64,000 bases of DNA from an uncultured Sutterella sp. (GCA_949287305.1 CASEFX010000014.1:1-64000), one strand, 5' to 3'. Positions 44,391-53,317 are shown, counted from the first letter of the stretch. Notes: generated from the letters alone by a model not told the origin. A program made the numbers and translations.

Positions 44391-44613
44391 ACCCGACAGT
44401 CCGCCGTGGGGTTTTCCTGCAAAGGATTTCGAAAGTTGTAGCGTTATTCTTTCTTTTGAAAGCCGCTCCGCGAAGCCACACACATAATTCGATCCCAGCG
44501 GGCGACGAGAATTGGTTCCGGATTGAAGGTGATCCTTCGATGCGGAATTTGCTTTCAAGAAGTGCGCTCCGTCACGCACGTCAACCATCCATCCAATCCG
44601 AAAGGAGACGACT

Positions 44614-46824
44614 ATGACCCAACCGTTGTCGCTCTCGAGAAGAAACCTCCTCAAGGGTGTTCTCGCCTCGGGCACGCTCGGACTCTCGTCGGCCCCCGTT
44701 TTCGCGGCGGCCAAGGAAAGTGACGAGGTCTGGACGGGCTACACCATCTGCGACAGTTGCAACCACATGCCGATGTGCGGTCTTCAGTTCAAGGCCCGCG
44801 GCAATCACGTCATCAAGATCGAGAACTGGAAGGAGCATCCGAACAATTCGCTCTGCTCCAAGGGCATCTCGACCCTGCAGCGCCTCTACAACCCGAACCG
44901 CCTTCTCTATCCGCTGAAGCGCACGAACCCGAAGGGCTCGAAGGATCCGGGCTGGGTCCGCTGCTCCTGGGACGAAGCCATCAAGGCGATCGTGAAGAAC
45001 CTCGCCGAAATCAAGGCGAAGTACGGTCCCGAAACCGTGATGTTCTTCTGCGGCGACCCGAAGGAACCGCGTCCGCCCGTCATGCGCCTGGCGCGCTACT
45101 ACGGTAGCCCCAACTACTGCTGCGAAAGCTCCGCCGCCTGCAACCTCGCCTACGTGCACGCCGAAGAACTCTCCTGGGGTCAGGAAATCGCCGGCGGCCC
45201 GAACCCGAAGGCCAAGTGCCTCCTCATCATGGGCAAGAACGGCTCCTGGGCGCAGCCCCACGGCTTCTTCCGCGGCCTTCTCGCGCAGAAGGCCCGCGGC
45301 ATGAAGCTGATCGTCGTGGACGTCCGCCGCACGAAGGTCGCCGAACAGGCCGACATTCATTTGCAGCCCTATCCGGGCACCGACGGTGCGCTTGCCTGGG
45401 GCATGATCCGCGTCCTCGTCAAGGAAGACCTCGTCGACCACGAATTCATCAACAAGTGGTGCGTGGGCTATGAAGAGCTCGTCAAGTACTGCGAACGCTT
45501 CACGCCGGAATACGTCGAAAAGGAAACGAGCGTTCCCGCCGAAAAGATGGTCGCCGCCGCGCGCATGTTCGCCGACGGTCCCTCCGCCATGCAGCTCCCG
45601 GGTCAGTCCGTGCCGCATCAGCACAACGGCTGCAACAACGTGCGCGCCATGTCGCTCCTGATGGCTTTGACCGGCAACGCGGAAAAGGCCGGTGCCAGCT
45701 CCATCGCCAATTGGCCGAAGGACTACATCCGCTGGGACGAAGGCTACACGCGCACCTTCATCGATGAACCCTGGTTCCGTGAAGAAAAGCAGCGCGCGAC
45801 CCGCATCGACCGCGAATTCGCTCCGATCTGGAACGAAATGCAGGTGCTCTGCAGCCCGAACAACCTTCCTGAAATGGTGAAGCAGGGCCGCATCCGCGCC
45901 TTCTGCGGCTGGGGCGCCAACCTTCTCATCTGGCCGAGCCCGCAGGAATACCAGGAAGCCGTCAAGAACATGGACTTCTCCTTCTCGACGGACTACTTCT
46001 ATCGTGACGAAACGCATCACGACATGGACTTCGTGCTGCCCGCCGCGATGAACTTCGAACGCTATGCGCCGTTCGGCGTGCACGGCCGCAAGGTTTCGGC
46101 CCGCCGTCCGGTGAAGCCCCTGGGCGAAGCCTGGGAAGACTGGAAGATCTCCTGCACGATCGGTTCCGCTCTGATCGACGAAAAGCTCTTCTTCGGAGGC
46201 GATCCGGTGAAGGCCTGCGACTCGATCCTGAACGGTTGGGGCACGTCCTACGAAAAGCAGGCGTCCACCCTCCCCGAAATCACGGTCTGCGAATTCTTCC
46301 CGCCGCAGGAAATGGCCAAGCACGAAAAGGGTCTGCTCCGCTTTGACGGCAAGCCCGGCTTCCGTACGCCCTCGGGCAAGGTCGAACTCTTCTCGTCGAT
46401 TCAGGCCAAGCACGGCCAGCCCGGTCTTCCGGAATACGTCGCGCCTCCGAAGCCCACGAAGGAATGGCCCTTCAAGCTCATCAACGGGACGCGTCGTCCG
46501 TACATCACGCACTCGAAGACCCGCAGCGACCAGCCGTACCTGCTCGAACTCGAACCCGAGTCGACCGTGAACATGCACCCGTCCGACTGCCAGAAGCTCG
46601 GCATCAAGGAAGGCGACCGGATCTGGATGGAATCGCCCTACTACAAGGGCAAGGTCCGCGCGCGCGTGCGCGTGACGATCCTCGCGCAGCCCGGCACCGT
46701 CGACGCCCAGTACGGGTGGCGCGGCGACCAGGAAACGCAGGTTCTCATCCCGCGCAAGAACTGGGACCCGGTTTCGGGCTATCCCGCCTACAACGACGTC
46801 TGCATCAAAGTCACGAAAGCGTAA
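44614..46824 (+). CDS. Tat-exported molybdopterin oxidoreductase, catalytic subunit
   Basis: A 736-residue member of the DMSO reductase (complex iron-sulfur molybdoenzyme) family. A Tat signal (SRRNLLKG, residues 8-15) precedes a [4Fe-4S] site with Cys46, Cys49, Cys55 and Cys81. Cys176 (in ESSAACNLA) is the probable molybdenum ligand, as in polysulfide/thiosulfate reductase-type enzymes. The C-terminal domain has the MGD-binding PYITHSKTRSDQPYLLELEP and VNMHP. It works in the periplasm, probably as a terminal reductase in anaerobic respiration; the substrate is not readable. It is followed 12 bp later by its iron-sulfur partner. AAAGGAGACGACT precedes the ATG. Confidence 0.93.
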   Translation: MTQPLSLSRRNLLKGVLASGTLGLSSAPVFAAAKESDEVWTGYTICDSCNHMPMCGLQFKARGNHVIKIENWKEHPNNSLCSKGISTLQRLYNPNRLLYPLKRTNPKGSKDPGWVRCSWDEAIKAIVKNLAEIKAKYGPETVMFFCGDPKEPRPPVMRLARYYGSPNYCCESSAACNLAYVHAEELSWGQEIAGGPNPKAKCLLIMGKNGSWAQPHGFFRGLLAQKARGMKLIVVDVRRTKVAEQADIHLQPYPGTDGALAWGMIRVLVKEDLVDHEFINKWCVGYEELVKYCERFTPEYVEKETSVPAEKMVAAARMFADGPSAMQLPGQSVPHQHNGCNNVRAMSLLMALTGNAEKAGASSIANWPKDYIRWDEGYTRTFIDEPWFREEKQRATRIDREFAPIWNEMQVLCSPNNLPEMVKQGRIRAFCGWGANLLIWPSPQEYQEAVKNMDFSFSTDYFYRDETHHDMDFVLPAAMNFERYAPFGVHGRKVSARRPVKPLGEAWEDWKISCTIGSALIDEKLFFGGDPVKACDSILNGWGTSYEKQASTLPEITVCEFFPPQEMAKHEKGLLRFDGKPGFRTPSGKVELFSSIQAKHGQPGLPEYVAPPKPTKEWPFKLINGTRRPYITHSKTRSDQPYLLELEPESTVNMHPSDCQKLGIKEGDRIWMESPYYKGKVRARVRVTILAQPGTVDAQYGWRGDQETQVLIPRKNWDPVSGYPAYNDVCIKVTKA

Positions 46825-46836
46825 AGGAGACCCGTC

Positions 46837-47469
46837 ATGTCACGATTCGGCATCATTGTTGAGGTGGATCGCTGCGTTGGGTGCCAAGCCTGCGCGATCG
46901 CCTGCAAGGAAGAAAACCAGGTTCCCCCGGGAGTCTTCTTCCTCAAGATTCTTCGTAGTGAAAACATCGAAGACAACGTCGTCAACTACTACCGTGCTTC
47001 CTGCCAGCACTGCGACAATCCCGCGTGCATGAAGGTCTGCCCCGCCAAGGCGATCTCCAAGGGTCCGCACGGTGAAATCCTGGTCGACCAGAAGAAGTGC
47101 ATCGGCTGCCACATGTGCGAGAAGGCCTGCCCCTACGGCGTGCCGGTCTTCCCGTCGGGCGTCACGAGCTACTACGGCGACAAGAAGCCTCTTTACGAAC
47201 GTCCGCTCGAAGCGTGGACGACGCACCCGGCCGGAAAGGCCGCGCACTGCACGCTTTGCTCGCATCGTCTCGAAAAGGGCCAGTTGCCCGCCTGCGTGGA
47301 AGCCTGCGGCATCCATGCGATCACGCTCGTCGACTACGACAAGCCCACTGAAAAGACGAAGCCCCTCATTGAGAAGGCCGTCGCGATGAACGAAGCCGCC
47401 GGCACGCAGCCGAAGGTCCGCTACATCGCCAAGCACATGGACTGCAAGACCTTCAAGATGAAGCTTTGA
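46837..47469 (+). CDS. Four-cluster ferredoxin subunit (PsrB/DmsB-like)
   Basis: A 210-residue electron-transfer subunit with four cysteine motifs for [4Fe-4S] clusters: CVGCQACAIACKEEN, CQHCDNPACMKVCP, CIGCHMCEKACPYG and the CTLC...CVEACG set. It wires the catalytic subunit to a quinol or other donor. It has no signal peptide, so it is probably carried out by Tat together with the catalytic subunit. The operon ends here: no NrfD/DmsC-type membrane anchor follows before the terminator, so the electron donor is unclear. Confidence 0.95.
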   Translation: MSRFGIIVEVDRCVGCQACAIACKEENQVPPGVFFLKILRSENIEDNVVNYYRASCQHCDNPACMKVCPAKAISKGPHGEILVDQKKCIGCHMCEKACPYGVPVFPSGVTSYYGDKKPLYERPLEAWTTHPAGKAAHCTLCSHRLEKGQLPACVEACGIHAITLVDYDKPTEKTKPLIEKAVAMNEAAGTQPKVRYIAKHMDCKTFKMKL

Positions 47470-47534
47470 TTCCCGCAAGGGAAGGAATGAGAGTGTGCGG
47501 GACGCAACGTCCCGCCCTCTCCTTCACAGGTTTC

Positions 47535-47566
47535 ACCCCCGTCACGGCAACGCGGCGGGGGTTTTC
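47535..47566 (+). terminator. Intrinsic terminator after the molybdoenzyme operon
   Basis: ACCCCCG (47535-47541) pairs with CGGGGGT (47556-47562), followed by TTTCC. Confidence 0.8.
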
Positions 47567-47618
47567 CATTGTCGGTAAGAGAGATCGTCGCGGTTGTGAA
47601 CTTCGGAAGGAAGCCCGG

Positions 47619-47936
47619 TCAGTGCGCGGCAAGTTTGAGGAGGACGATCCCCGTCACGATGAAGGCGATCCCGGCGATGCGCATGAGGGAAGCTGCCTCG
47701 CCCAGAACGACGATCCCGACGAGCGCGGCGCCGACCGCCCCGATGCCCGTCCACACTGCGTAGGCCGTGCCGAGCGGCAAGGACTTCATCCCCTGGGCGA
47801 GGACGATGAAGCTCAGGATCATGAAAAAGACCGTCGCGACGGACGGAAGAAGTTTGGTGAAGCCGTCGCTCGCCTTGAGCGAAAAAGACCAGACGACTTC
47901 GAGAATGCCTGCGATGAGAACGTATGCCCAGGCCAT
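47619..47936 (-). CDS. gdx: Guanidinium exporter Gdx (SugE, SMR family)
   Basis: A 105-residue small multidrug resistance protein with four helices. The conserved glutamate in GILEVVWSFSLKASDGF and the SLPLGTAYAVWTGIGAVGAA block mark it as the Gdx/SugE branch rather than EmrE. Gdx proteins export guanidinium in exchange for protons as antiparallel dimers. The guanidine-II riboswitch directly upstream strongly supports this substrate. ATG 47936 follows GGAGAA; a longer frame (to 48035) runs through the riboswitch and was rejected. Confidence 0.95.
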   Translation of the reverse strand: MAWAYVLIAGILEVVWSFSLKASDGFTKLLPSVATVFFMILSFIVLAQGMKSLPLGTAYAVWTGIGAVGAALVGIVVLGEAASLMRIAGIAFIVTGIVLLKLAAH

Positions 47937-47950
47937 GTTTTTCTCCATGC

Positions 47951-47996
47951 GGGGCCGTCCCCAATGCGTTGTGAGGGCCGTGCGGGTCGTCCCGCA
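47951..47996 (-). ncRNA. Guanidine-II (mini-ykkC) riboswitch
   Basis: On the minus strand two hairpins share the ACGR loop that defines this class: TGCGGG-ACGA-CCCGCA (47996-47981) and GGGG-ACGG-CCCC (47962-47951), separated by 18 nt. The second hairpin ends about 5 nt before the ribosome site of gdx, so guanidine binding most likely frees translation initiation. Confidence 0.93.
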
Positions 47997-48240
47997 GAGC
48001 CACTTCGGCGAATTCTCTTTCCGAAGCAGGCACATGGTACCCGAAAAAAGAAGGTTTGGCGCGACGGGTCAAGCATTTCTTTTTTCGTCCGCTCAATCTT
48101 TTTCGATCTGCAACAAAACCCTTCTATCTTATTTTTTCCCGTGGGGTTACGATGAAGACGAAAAGGGAACGCGGAACCTGCGTTCCGCCTTCTCCGCCTT
48201 GTGACTCATCACTTTTGCAGGTTGCAAAAAAGGAGGCTTC

Positions 48241-48732
48241 ATGACGAACCGCAGATCGTTCATTCTGGCGCTGACCGCCGCGGCCCTGACCCCGACCGTG
48301 ACGTACGCCGCCGAGGCGGGCGACATTTTCGGCAACATTCTCCAGGGCATCAAGGACCGCAAGGAACGCGAGTGGTACGAAAAGCACCGCGACGAAGGTC
48401 GTTGGGACGGCAAGTACTACTGGGACCGCGAGGACAACAAGCGCTACACCCGCGACGAATGGCAGCGTGAACTTCGTTGGCGCTACAACGAAGAGAAGGC
48501 CGGACGCGACTGGCGCGCGCAGCGCGGCCGCAAGCCCCGCAAGCCCGATCCCCGTCGCGATGACCGCCGTGACGATCGGCGCGACTTCCGCCCGGATCCC
48601 CGCCGTGACCGGGACGACCGCCGCGATGATCGGCGTGACCGCCGTCCGGAACCGCCGCGTCGTCCGGATCCGCGCCGCGACCGAGATGACCGTCGCGACC
48701 GCCGGGATGACCGCCGAGACGACCGTCGCTGA
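48241..48732 (+). CDS. Exported arginine/aspartate-repeat protein
   Basis: A 163-residue protein. Residues 1-23 are a signal peptide (twin-arginine-like TNRRSFIL start, cut after TYAA). A middle part (about 24-95) is tryptophan/tyrosine-rich (EWYEKHRDEGRWDGKYYWD). Residues 95-163 are almost entirely arginine, aspartate and proline in RDDRR-type repeats. The frame is real: the repeats follow codon bias and the gene has an AAAAAGGAGGCTTC ribosome site and a terminator. A role in binding polyanions or the cell surface is possible, but nothing in the sequence proves it. Confidence 0.8.
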   Translation: MTNRRSFILALTAAALTPTVTYAAEAGDIFGNILQGIKDRKEREWYEKHRDEGRWDGKYYWDREDNKRYTRDEWQRELRWRYNEEKAGRDWRAQRGRKPRKPDPRRDDRRDDRRDFRPDPRRDRDDRRDDRRDRRPEPPRRPDPRRDRDDRRDRRDDRRDDRR

Positions 48733-48742
48733 CGAAACCCTT

Positions 48743-48779
48743 CGCCCCGAGTTCATACGACCTCGGGGCGAGGTTTTTC
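48743..48779 (+). terminator. Intrinsic terminator after the repeat protein
   Basis: CGCCCCGAG (48743-48751) pairs with CTCGGGGCG (48762-48770), followed by AGGTTTTTC. Confidence 0.88.
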
Positions 48780-48997
48780 AGAAAGGCTTTAACCCTTGCG
48801 TCGCCCCGTTTTTCCCGGCGGGCGACGCATTTCCTTATTCGGGCAAAGATCCTCGACCATCCCCCTCTTCTATTCTCCCGCACGAAAAATTCGATTCTCT
48901 TTGCGTACGCGCAAATTACGCGCGTAATCCCAAAGGAGAGAATCTCGGTATGCGACGCCCCTGCGGGCGTCATCGTGACCGACAGAGGAGATTACTC

Positions 48998-50569
48998 ATG
49001 CACCCCATCACCCGACGCAACTTTCTCATGGAAGCGGGCGCGGCGTTTGCCGCCCTTTCGACCCCCTGCGTGCTGCACGCCGGTACGGGCGCTGCAGCGG
49101 AAGGCACGACAGCGGAGGTTTCGACGCCCCTCGGACGCGTGCGCGGCTTGGAGAAGGACGGCATCCGCATCTTCCGGGGCCTTCCCTTCGGAGAGGATCC
49201 GTATGTGCCCGAACGCCGCTTTCTCGCGCCCGTGAAGGCCAAGCCCTGGGAAGGCATCCTCGACGCGACGAAGCCGGGCTCCATCCCTTTGCAGCCCGAC
49301 CGCAAGACGCCCGCCATGATCGGCGGCGGCAACGCCCTCGTGCTCAACCTCTGGGCGCCCAAGGACGCGAAGAACGCGCCCGTCATGGTCTGGATCCCCG
49401 GAGGCGGCTCGACGCGCTGCGACAACAACGATCCGCGCTTTGACGGCACGGCCTTTGCAAAGGACGGAATCGTTCTCGTCACGCTCAACTACCGCGTGAA
49501 CGTCGACGGCTTCCTGAAGCTTGAGGACGGCGACTCGGACAACGGTCTTCGCGACATGATCCTCGGACTCGAATGGGTGCGCGACAACATCGCGGCCTTC
49601 GGTGGCGACCCGAAGTGCGTGACGGTCTTCGGACAGTCCGCGGGCGCGACGCACATCACGAGTCTTCTCGCTTCGCCGAAGACGAAGGGGCTTTTCAAGC
49701 GTGCGATTCTTCAGAGTCCTTCGGCTATCGCCCAGTGGGGGAATCTCGAGGAAGCCCGCACGGCGACGAAGCGCCTCGCCGACTTCTTCGGCGTTAAACC
49801 CACGCGCGAAGGCTTCATGAGTCTTACAAACGATAAACTCTTCACCTTCGGGAAGTTCGTGGGCGGCCTCGCTTCCGATCCCGAATGGCTCGCTTTCTCG
49901 CACGGGAATTCGGCTCTCTTCAAGCCTTATGTCGACGGCGACGTCCTCAAGGCCCGCCCCGTGGACGCCCTGTTGGCCGGCGCCGCCGCAGGCGTCGAAG
50001 TGATCGTCGGGTGCACTCGAGAAGAGTGGCGCAACTACACCGTGCCCTCGGGCGCGATCGACCGAATCGGTCCCGAAGCGACGAACCGTCTCGTTCGCGC
50101 CATGGGCTGGGACGAAAAACTGCTCGAGCGCTATCGCGAAGCGGGTCACGGCTCGACCCCGGGCGAAATCTTCACGCGCATTCAGGGAGACCTCATCTTC
50201 CGCATGCCCGCGAACCGCACGCTCGAAAACCTCTCGAAGGCGGGGAACAAAGTTTGGGCCTATTCCTTCGACTGGAAGAGTCCGGTGCTTGGAAAGTCCT
50301 GCAAGGCCCGCGGCGCCGCCCACTCGAACGACGTGGCCTTCGTCTTCCATACGCTCGACTGCAAACCTGCGCTTGCGCTCAACGGTCCCGATGCGCCCAC
50401 GGCGCTCGCCGACGCGATGCACGGCGCCTGGGTGCGGTTTGCGAAGACGGGGAATCCCGGCTGGGCGCCCTTTGACACGAACCGCCGCATGACGCGTCTC
50501 TTTGACGTGACGGTGAAGGACGTGAGCGATCCCTGGGCGTTTGAGCGCGAATGGATTCGTCTGCCCTGA
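48998..50569 (+). CDS. Tat-exported type B carboxylesterase
   Basis: A 523-residue alpha/beta hydrolase of the carboxylesterase type B family (cholinesterase-like). A Tat signal (TRRNFLMEAGAAFAAL) leads to TPLGRVRGLEKDGIRIFRGLPF, the oxyanion-hole region MVWIPGGGS, and the nucleophile elbow FGQSAGATH (Ser214). The final catalytic histidine is likely in RGAAHSNDVAF. It hydrolyses ester bonds in the periplasm; the natural substrate is unknown. The frame extends far upstream into the preceding repeat gene, but ATG 48998 has AGAGGAG and the Tat signal, so this start is firm. Confidence 0.92.
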   Translation: MHPITRRNFLMEAGAAFAALSTPCVLHAGTGAAAEGTTAEVSTPLGRVRGLEKDGIRIFRGLPFGEDPYVPERRFLAPVKAKPWEGILDATKPGSIPLQPDRKTPAMIGGGNALVLNLWAPKDAKNAPVMVWIPGGGSTRCDNNDPRFDGTAFAKDGIVLVTLNYRVNVDGFLKLEDGDSDNGLRDMILGLEWVRDNIAAFGGDPKCVTVFGQSAGATHITSLLASPKTKGLFKRAILQSPSAIAQWGNLEEARTATKRLADFFGVKPTREGFMSLTNDKLFTFGKFVGGLASDPEWLAFSHGNSALFKPYVDGDVLKARPVDALLAGAAAGVEVIVGCTREEWRNYTVPSGAIDRIGPEATNRLVRAMGWDEKLLERYREAGHGSTPGEIFTRIQGDLIFRMPANRTLENLSKAGNKVWAYSFDWKSPVLGKSCKARGAAHSNDVAFVFHTLDCKPALALNGPDAPTALADAMHGAWVRFAKTGNPGWAPFDTNRRMTRLFDVTVKDVSDPWAFEREWIRLP

Positions 50570-50600
50570 GCGACGCTCTCCGCGATCGCCTCTGAACGAA

Positions 50601-50636
50601 AGCCGCCCAAGTCTCCCCGGGCGGCTCTTTCGTTTC
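50601..50636 (+). terminator. Intrinsic terminator after the carboxylesterase
   Basis: AGCCGCCC (50601-50608) pairs with GGGCGGCT (50619-50626), followed by CTTTCGTTTC. Confidence 0.8.
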
Positions 50637-50667
50637 TTGTGTCGGCGTCCAACCGGAATACGGACGG

Positions 50668-50812
50668 AAAAAAGGGCTCGTCCCCTGTTAAGAACGAGCC
50701 CTGTAAGTTTCGAAGAACAGGTACCACAGCATCAGACCAAGCTTTGAAACTGCGGCTCGATGTTCCGAGACGACCCCTCATCTCTTTTGGTGGAACATCG
50801 CGTCTTCCGTTG
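50668..50812 (-). ncRNA. Candidate small RNA
   Basis: Minus-strand promoter elements TTGAGA (50847-50842) and TAAAGT (50824-50819) lie 17 nt apart. About 7 nt further on begins a segment with a 9-bp hairpin (CGATGTTCC with GGAACATCG, 50758-50800), and it ends at a terminator, GGGCTCGT/ACGAGCCC (50674-50701) plus TTTTTT. About 145 nt, no open frame. No known RNA family was recognised. Confidence 0.55.
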
Positions 50813-50847
50813 AGATGTACTTTACAGGATTCGGGAAGAGTTCTCAA

Positions 50848-51242
50848 GCGAATTTCCCAACTTTTTTCATTTCGGGTGAGGGTTAACCCTTCCCGCACAA
50901 CCCCCTAATCTTGACCAAATCACTTCCTTAAGCGAGTCTTAGCGCCAACGCTCTTCCTTTCCTCTTGCTTAACCCTCAATCCCTTCTCCTTCAAGGATCC
51001 CGCAATTCTTACGTGTATCTTTCGGGAACTTTAAGAAAGTCTTCAGACTGTCGAATCCTTCTCCGGACGGAGAATGAATTTGTAACCGCTTGTAATTACG
51101 CGCTATGTAAACTGAGTCGCTTCGGTTTGCTTAAGCTTGCCTTAACGTGAGAATTCTTCTCAACTGTGGTTTGTGCCGCCGAATCACCGACGGAATTTCC
51201 CGGCCGCTTCCCTGTCGCCGCGTTTCGTTCCCGCTCGGTCTC
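50848..51242. other. Non-coding, pyrimidine-rich stretch
   Basis: About 395 bp with no gene. The plus strand is pyrimidine-rich and AT-richer than its surroundings. CTTAA/TTAAG-type words recur, and there is a palindrome AGGGTTAACCCT at about 50879-50890. Its role is unknown. Confidence 0.4.
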
Positions 51243-51632
51243 TCAATGCTTTTTGGGGAACAAGCGGCCAACCAGGCCCCCAAGGGCCAGGCCGATCATG
51301 GAGAGCGCGATGCCGACGGGAAGCATGATCCATTCGGGCGACGTCCAGTGCGAGAACGCGATCATGTTGGCGAGCCGGAAGGTAAGGAAGTCGCAGAGAA
51401 GATAGCCGACGCTCAGAAGGACCGGGACGATGAGAAGTCCCCGAAGCGAGACCGCCCGAAAGGCCGCCGCAAAGGACACGGCAACGATCGCGACGGGGTG
51501 AAGAAAATAGAGATGAATTAGCGTGAAGCCGAGCGCGTCGGATGCGGCTCCGAAGAGCCAGAAAGACGCGACCGAGAACACCCAGACGACCGGATAGGCG
51601 AGAAGAAGCGCTTTTCGTGTAAGCGGCGACAT
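51243..51632 (-). CDS. Small membrane protein of unknown function
   Basis: A 129-residue inner-membrane protein with four hydrophobic helices (about 10-30, 38-60, 65-85 and 100-122) and a basic end LVGRLFPKKH. No family was recognised. ATG 51632 follows CCGGAG; a longer frame to 51734 was rejected because it lacks a ribosome site. It may be transcribed from the same promoter as the SlmA-like gene 126 bp upstream. Confidence 0.7.
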   Translation of the reverse strand: MSPLTRKALLLAYPVVWVFSVASFWLFGAASDALGFTLIHLYFLHPVAIVAVSFAAAFRAVSLRGLLIVPVLLSVGYLLCDFLTFRLANMIAFSHWTSPEWIMLPVGIALSMIGLALGGLVGRLFPKKH

Positions 51633-51758
51633 GCTGCGGGTCTCCGGAGAGAGTATCGGTTGTGTTCGGGACGAAGGATCGGGGGCTTCAAGAACGACGG
51701 AGGGCGGCCGAAGGATCCCCTCGCCCGCCCTCATTATGAAAGGGAACCGTCCCCGGCG

Positions 51759-52430
51759 TCAGACCTGCGTGTAGGCAAAGAACGGCGCCGTGTAGGAGGG
51801 CCCGAGTCCGCCCGCCTTTTCCTTGAAGCCCGAGAGCATCGTGCGGAACCAGCGACCTTCCACAAAACACATCACCATCTGGGCGCGGGCGTCTTCGTTG
51901 AAGTGCATCGGAAGAAGACCCGACTCCATCGCCGCGCGGTATTCGAGGCGGATGCGGGTTTCGAGGGTCTTCAAGAGTTCGAGCATGCGGCGGCGCAGCT
52001 TCAGGTCCTCCATCAGTTGGTCCTGACAGAGAAGAATGCGGCAGAGGCCGGGGTTGGCGTCGACGAACTCGAGAAGAACGTTCACCATCTGCTGCACGTG
52101 CACTAGAGGCGACGTCGTCTTGTCGTCGCGGATCTTCCCGAAGAGGTCGAGGAGCGTCGTCTCGATAAAGTCCACCACGGCCGAGAAGATCGCCGACTTG
52201 TTGCGGTAGTTGCGGTAGATCGCCGCTTCGCTGATGCCGACCTTCTCTGCGATGCGGGACATCGAGACCTGCTTGTAGTCCTCTTCCTGGAGCATCTGGA
52301 GAACCACCTGCAGGATCTGCGTGCGGCGGTCAAGCTTCGAGCGTCGGACGAGTTTCTTGTAGACGGTCTTTCGTTCGCTTTTCTGTACGATCTCGTCGAG
52401 ATCGGGATACTGAACGGCGTTTTCGAGCAT
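51759..52430 (-). CDS. slmA: TetR-family regulator, SlmA-like (nucleoid occlusion)
   Basis: A 223-residue TetR-type protein. After a 35-residue basic extension comes the DNA-binding domain (RTQILQVVLQML, then MSRIAEKVGISEAAIYRNYRNKSA split over the helix-turn-helix) and then FIETTLLDLFGKIRDD and EFVDANPGLCRILLCQDQLM, a pattern like that of SlmA. SlmA binds chromosomal sites and blocks FtsZ ring assembly over the nucleoid. The resemblance is clear but was not checked by alignment, so it could be another TetR regulator. ATG 52430 was chosen by homology; its ribosome site is weak. Confidence 0.72.
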   Translation of the reverse strand: MLENAVQYPDLDEIVQKSERKTVYKKLVRRSKLDRRTQILQVVLQMLQEEDYKQVSMSRIAEKVGISEAAIYRNYRNKSAIFSAVVDFIETTLLDLFGKIRDDKTTSPLVHVQQMVNVLLEFVDANPGLCRILLCQDQLMEDLKLRRRMLELLKTLETRIRLEYRAAMESGLLPMHFNEDARAQMVMCFVEGRWFRTMLSGFKEKAGGLGPSYTAPFFAYTQV

Positions 52431-52798
52431 TGTGTTCTGATTCCGTGCTTGTTCTTTGACGTCGCCCGGTCGGGGCGCGAAACGGGAACATTCTACCGAC
52501 TTGACGGCCTTTTTGGGGACACGTCCGCTCTGGCCTTTCGCCGAAACGACCGTTTGTGACGCGACCGATTCGCCCTCTTCTCTCCGGCACACCCGCACGA
52601 CGACGGGAAGCCGCGGAATTTGCGTTTCGGAACGCAAAGAAACGTGTCGGCGGACAAATATCGATACACCGCTTTACGTCACGGCGGCGTCACGAAATAC
52701 CCCGCAGGGGGAAAGCGTGCTATCGTGTTCACAAATGATCGGGGAGATCCGTCTCCCCACTTGAAAAATCCAGTCCCATCAGAAGACGGAAAACATCC
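52431..52798. other. Divergent promoter region
   Basis: 368 bp between the SlmA-like gene and the lipoprotein operon, no gene. It holds the hairpin GGGGAGA/TCTCCCC (about 52741-52758), which is about 40 nt before the next start codon and could be a leader structure or a terminator. Confidence 0.5.
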
Positions 52799-53317
52799 AT
52801 GCGCAACAAGATTCTTCCCCTGACCCTTGCCCTCAGCGCCGTGCTCGCCACGGGTTGCGTCGCCAACGGCGGCAACCAGTACCGCGCCGACGTCTACAAT
52901 CCGAGCGCCGTCAACCGCGCCCAGGAAGTCCGCACGGTCGAGATCATCGCGATTCAGCCCGCTCAGGTCGTGGTCGACAATTCCGATAACCGCCGCGACT
53001 CGCAGGCGGTCGGGGCCATCCTCGGCGCCATCGCGGGCGCCGCGATCGGCAACCACGGCAATCACTCCACCTCGTCGCGCGTCTTGGGCGGCCTCGCGGG
53101 CGGCGCCGTGGGCGGCATCGCCGGTAGCGCCCTCGCCGACCGTCAGGAATACGTCAACGGCGTGCAGCTCGTCTATCGCCTCCCCGACGGCCGCATGATG
53201 CAGTCGACCCAGGTGGGCGAAATGTGCGAATTCCGCACGGGCACGGCCATCATGGCCTCTGGCTCGCGCGGCGAAACCCGCATCCAGCCGAACAACCCCT
53301 ACGGCTGCAACCGCTGA
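52799..53317 (+). CDS. Glycine-zipper outer-membrane lipoprotein (SlyB/PcP-like)
   Basis: A 172-residue lipoprotein: signal peptide with lipobox ATGC (Cys20), a short periplasmic part, then a glycine-zipper double helix (AVGAILGAIAGAAIGNHG, then VLGGLAGGAVGGIAGSALA, about 71-112) and a small C-terminal domain with two cysteines. SlyB/Pal-like proteins of this type sit in the outer membrane and help envelope integrity. First gene of a two-gene unit with the coiled-coil lipoprotein 26 bp downstream. Confidence 0.9.
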   Translation: MRNKILPLTLALSAVLATGCVANGGNQYRADVYNPSAVNRAQEVRTVEIIAIQPAQVVVDNSDNRRDSQAVGAILGAIAGAAIGNHGNHSTSSRVLGGLAGGAVGGIAGSALADRQEYVNGVQLVYRLPDGRMMQSTQVGEMCEFRTGTAIMASGSRGETRIQPNNPYGCNR

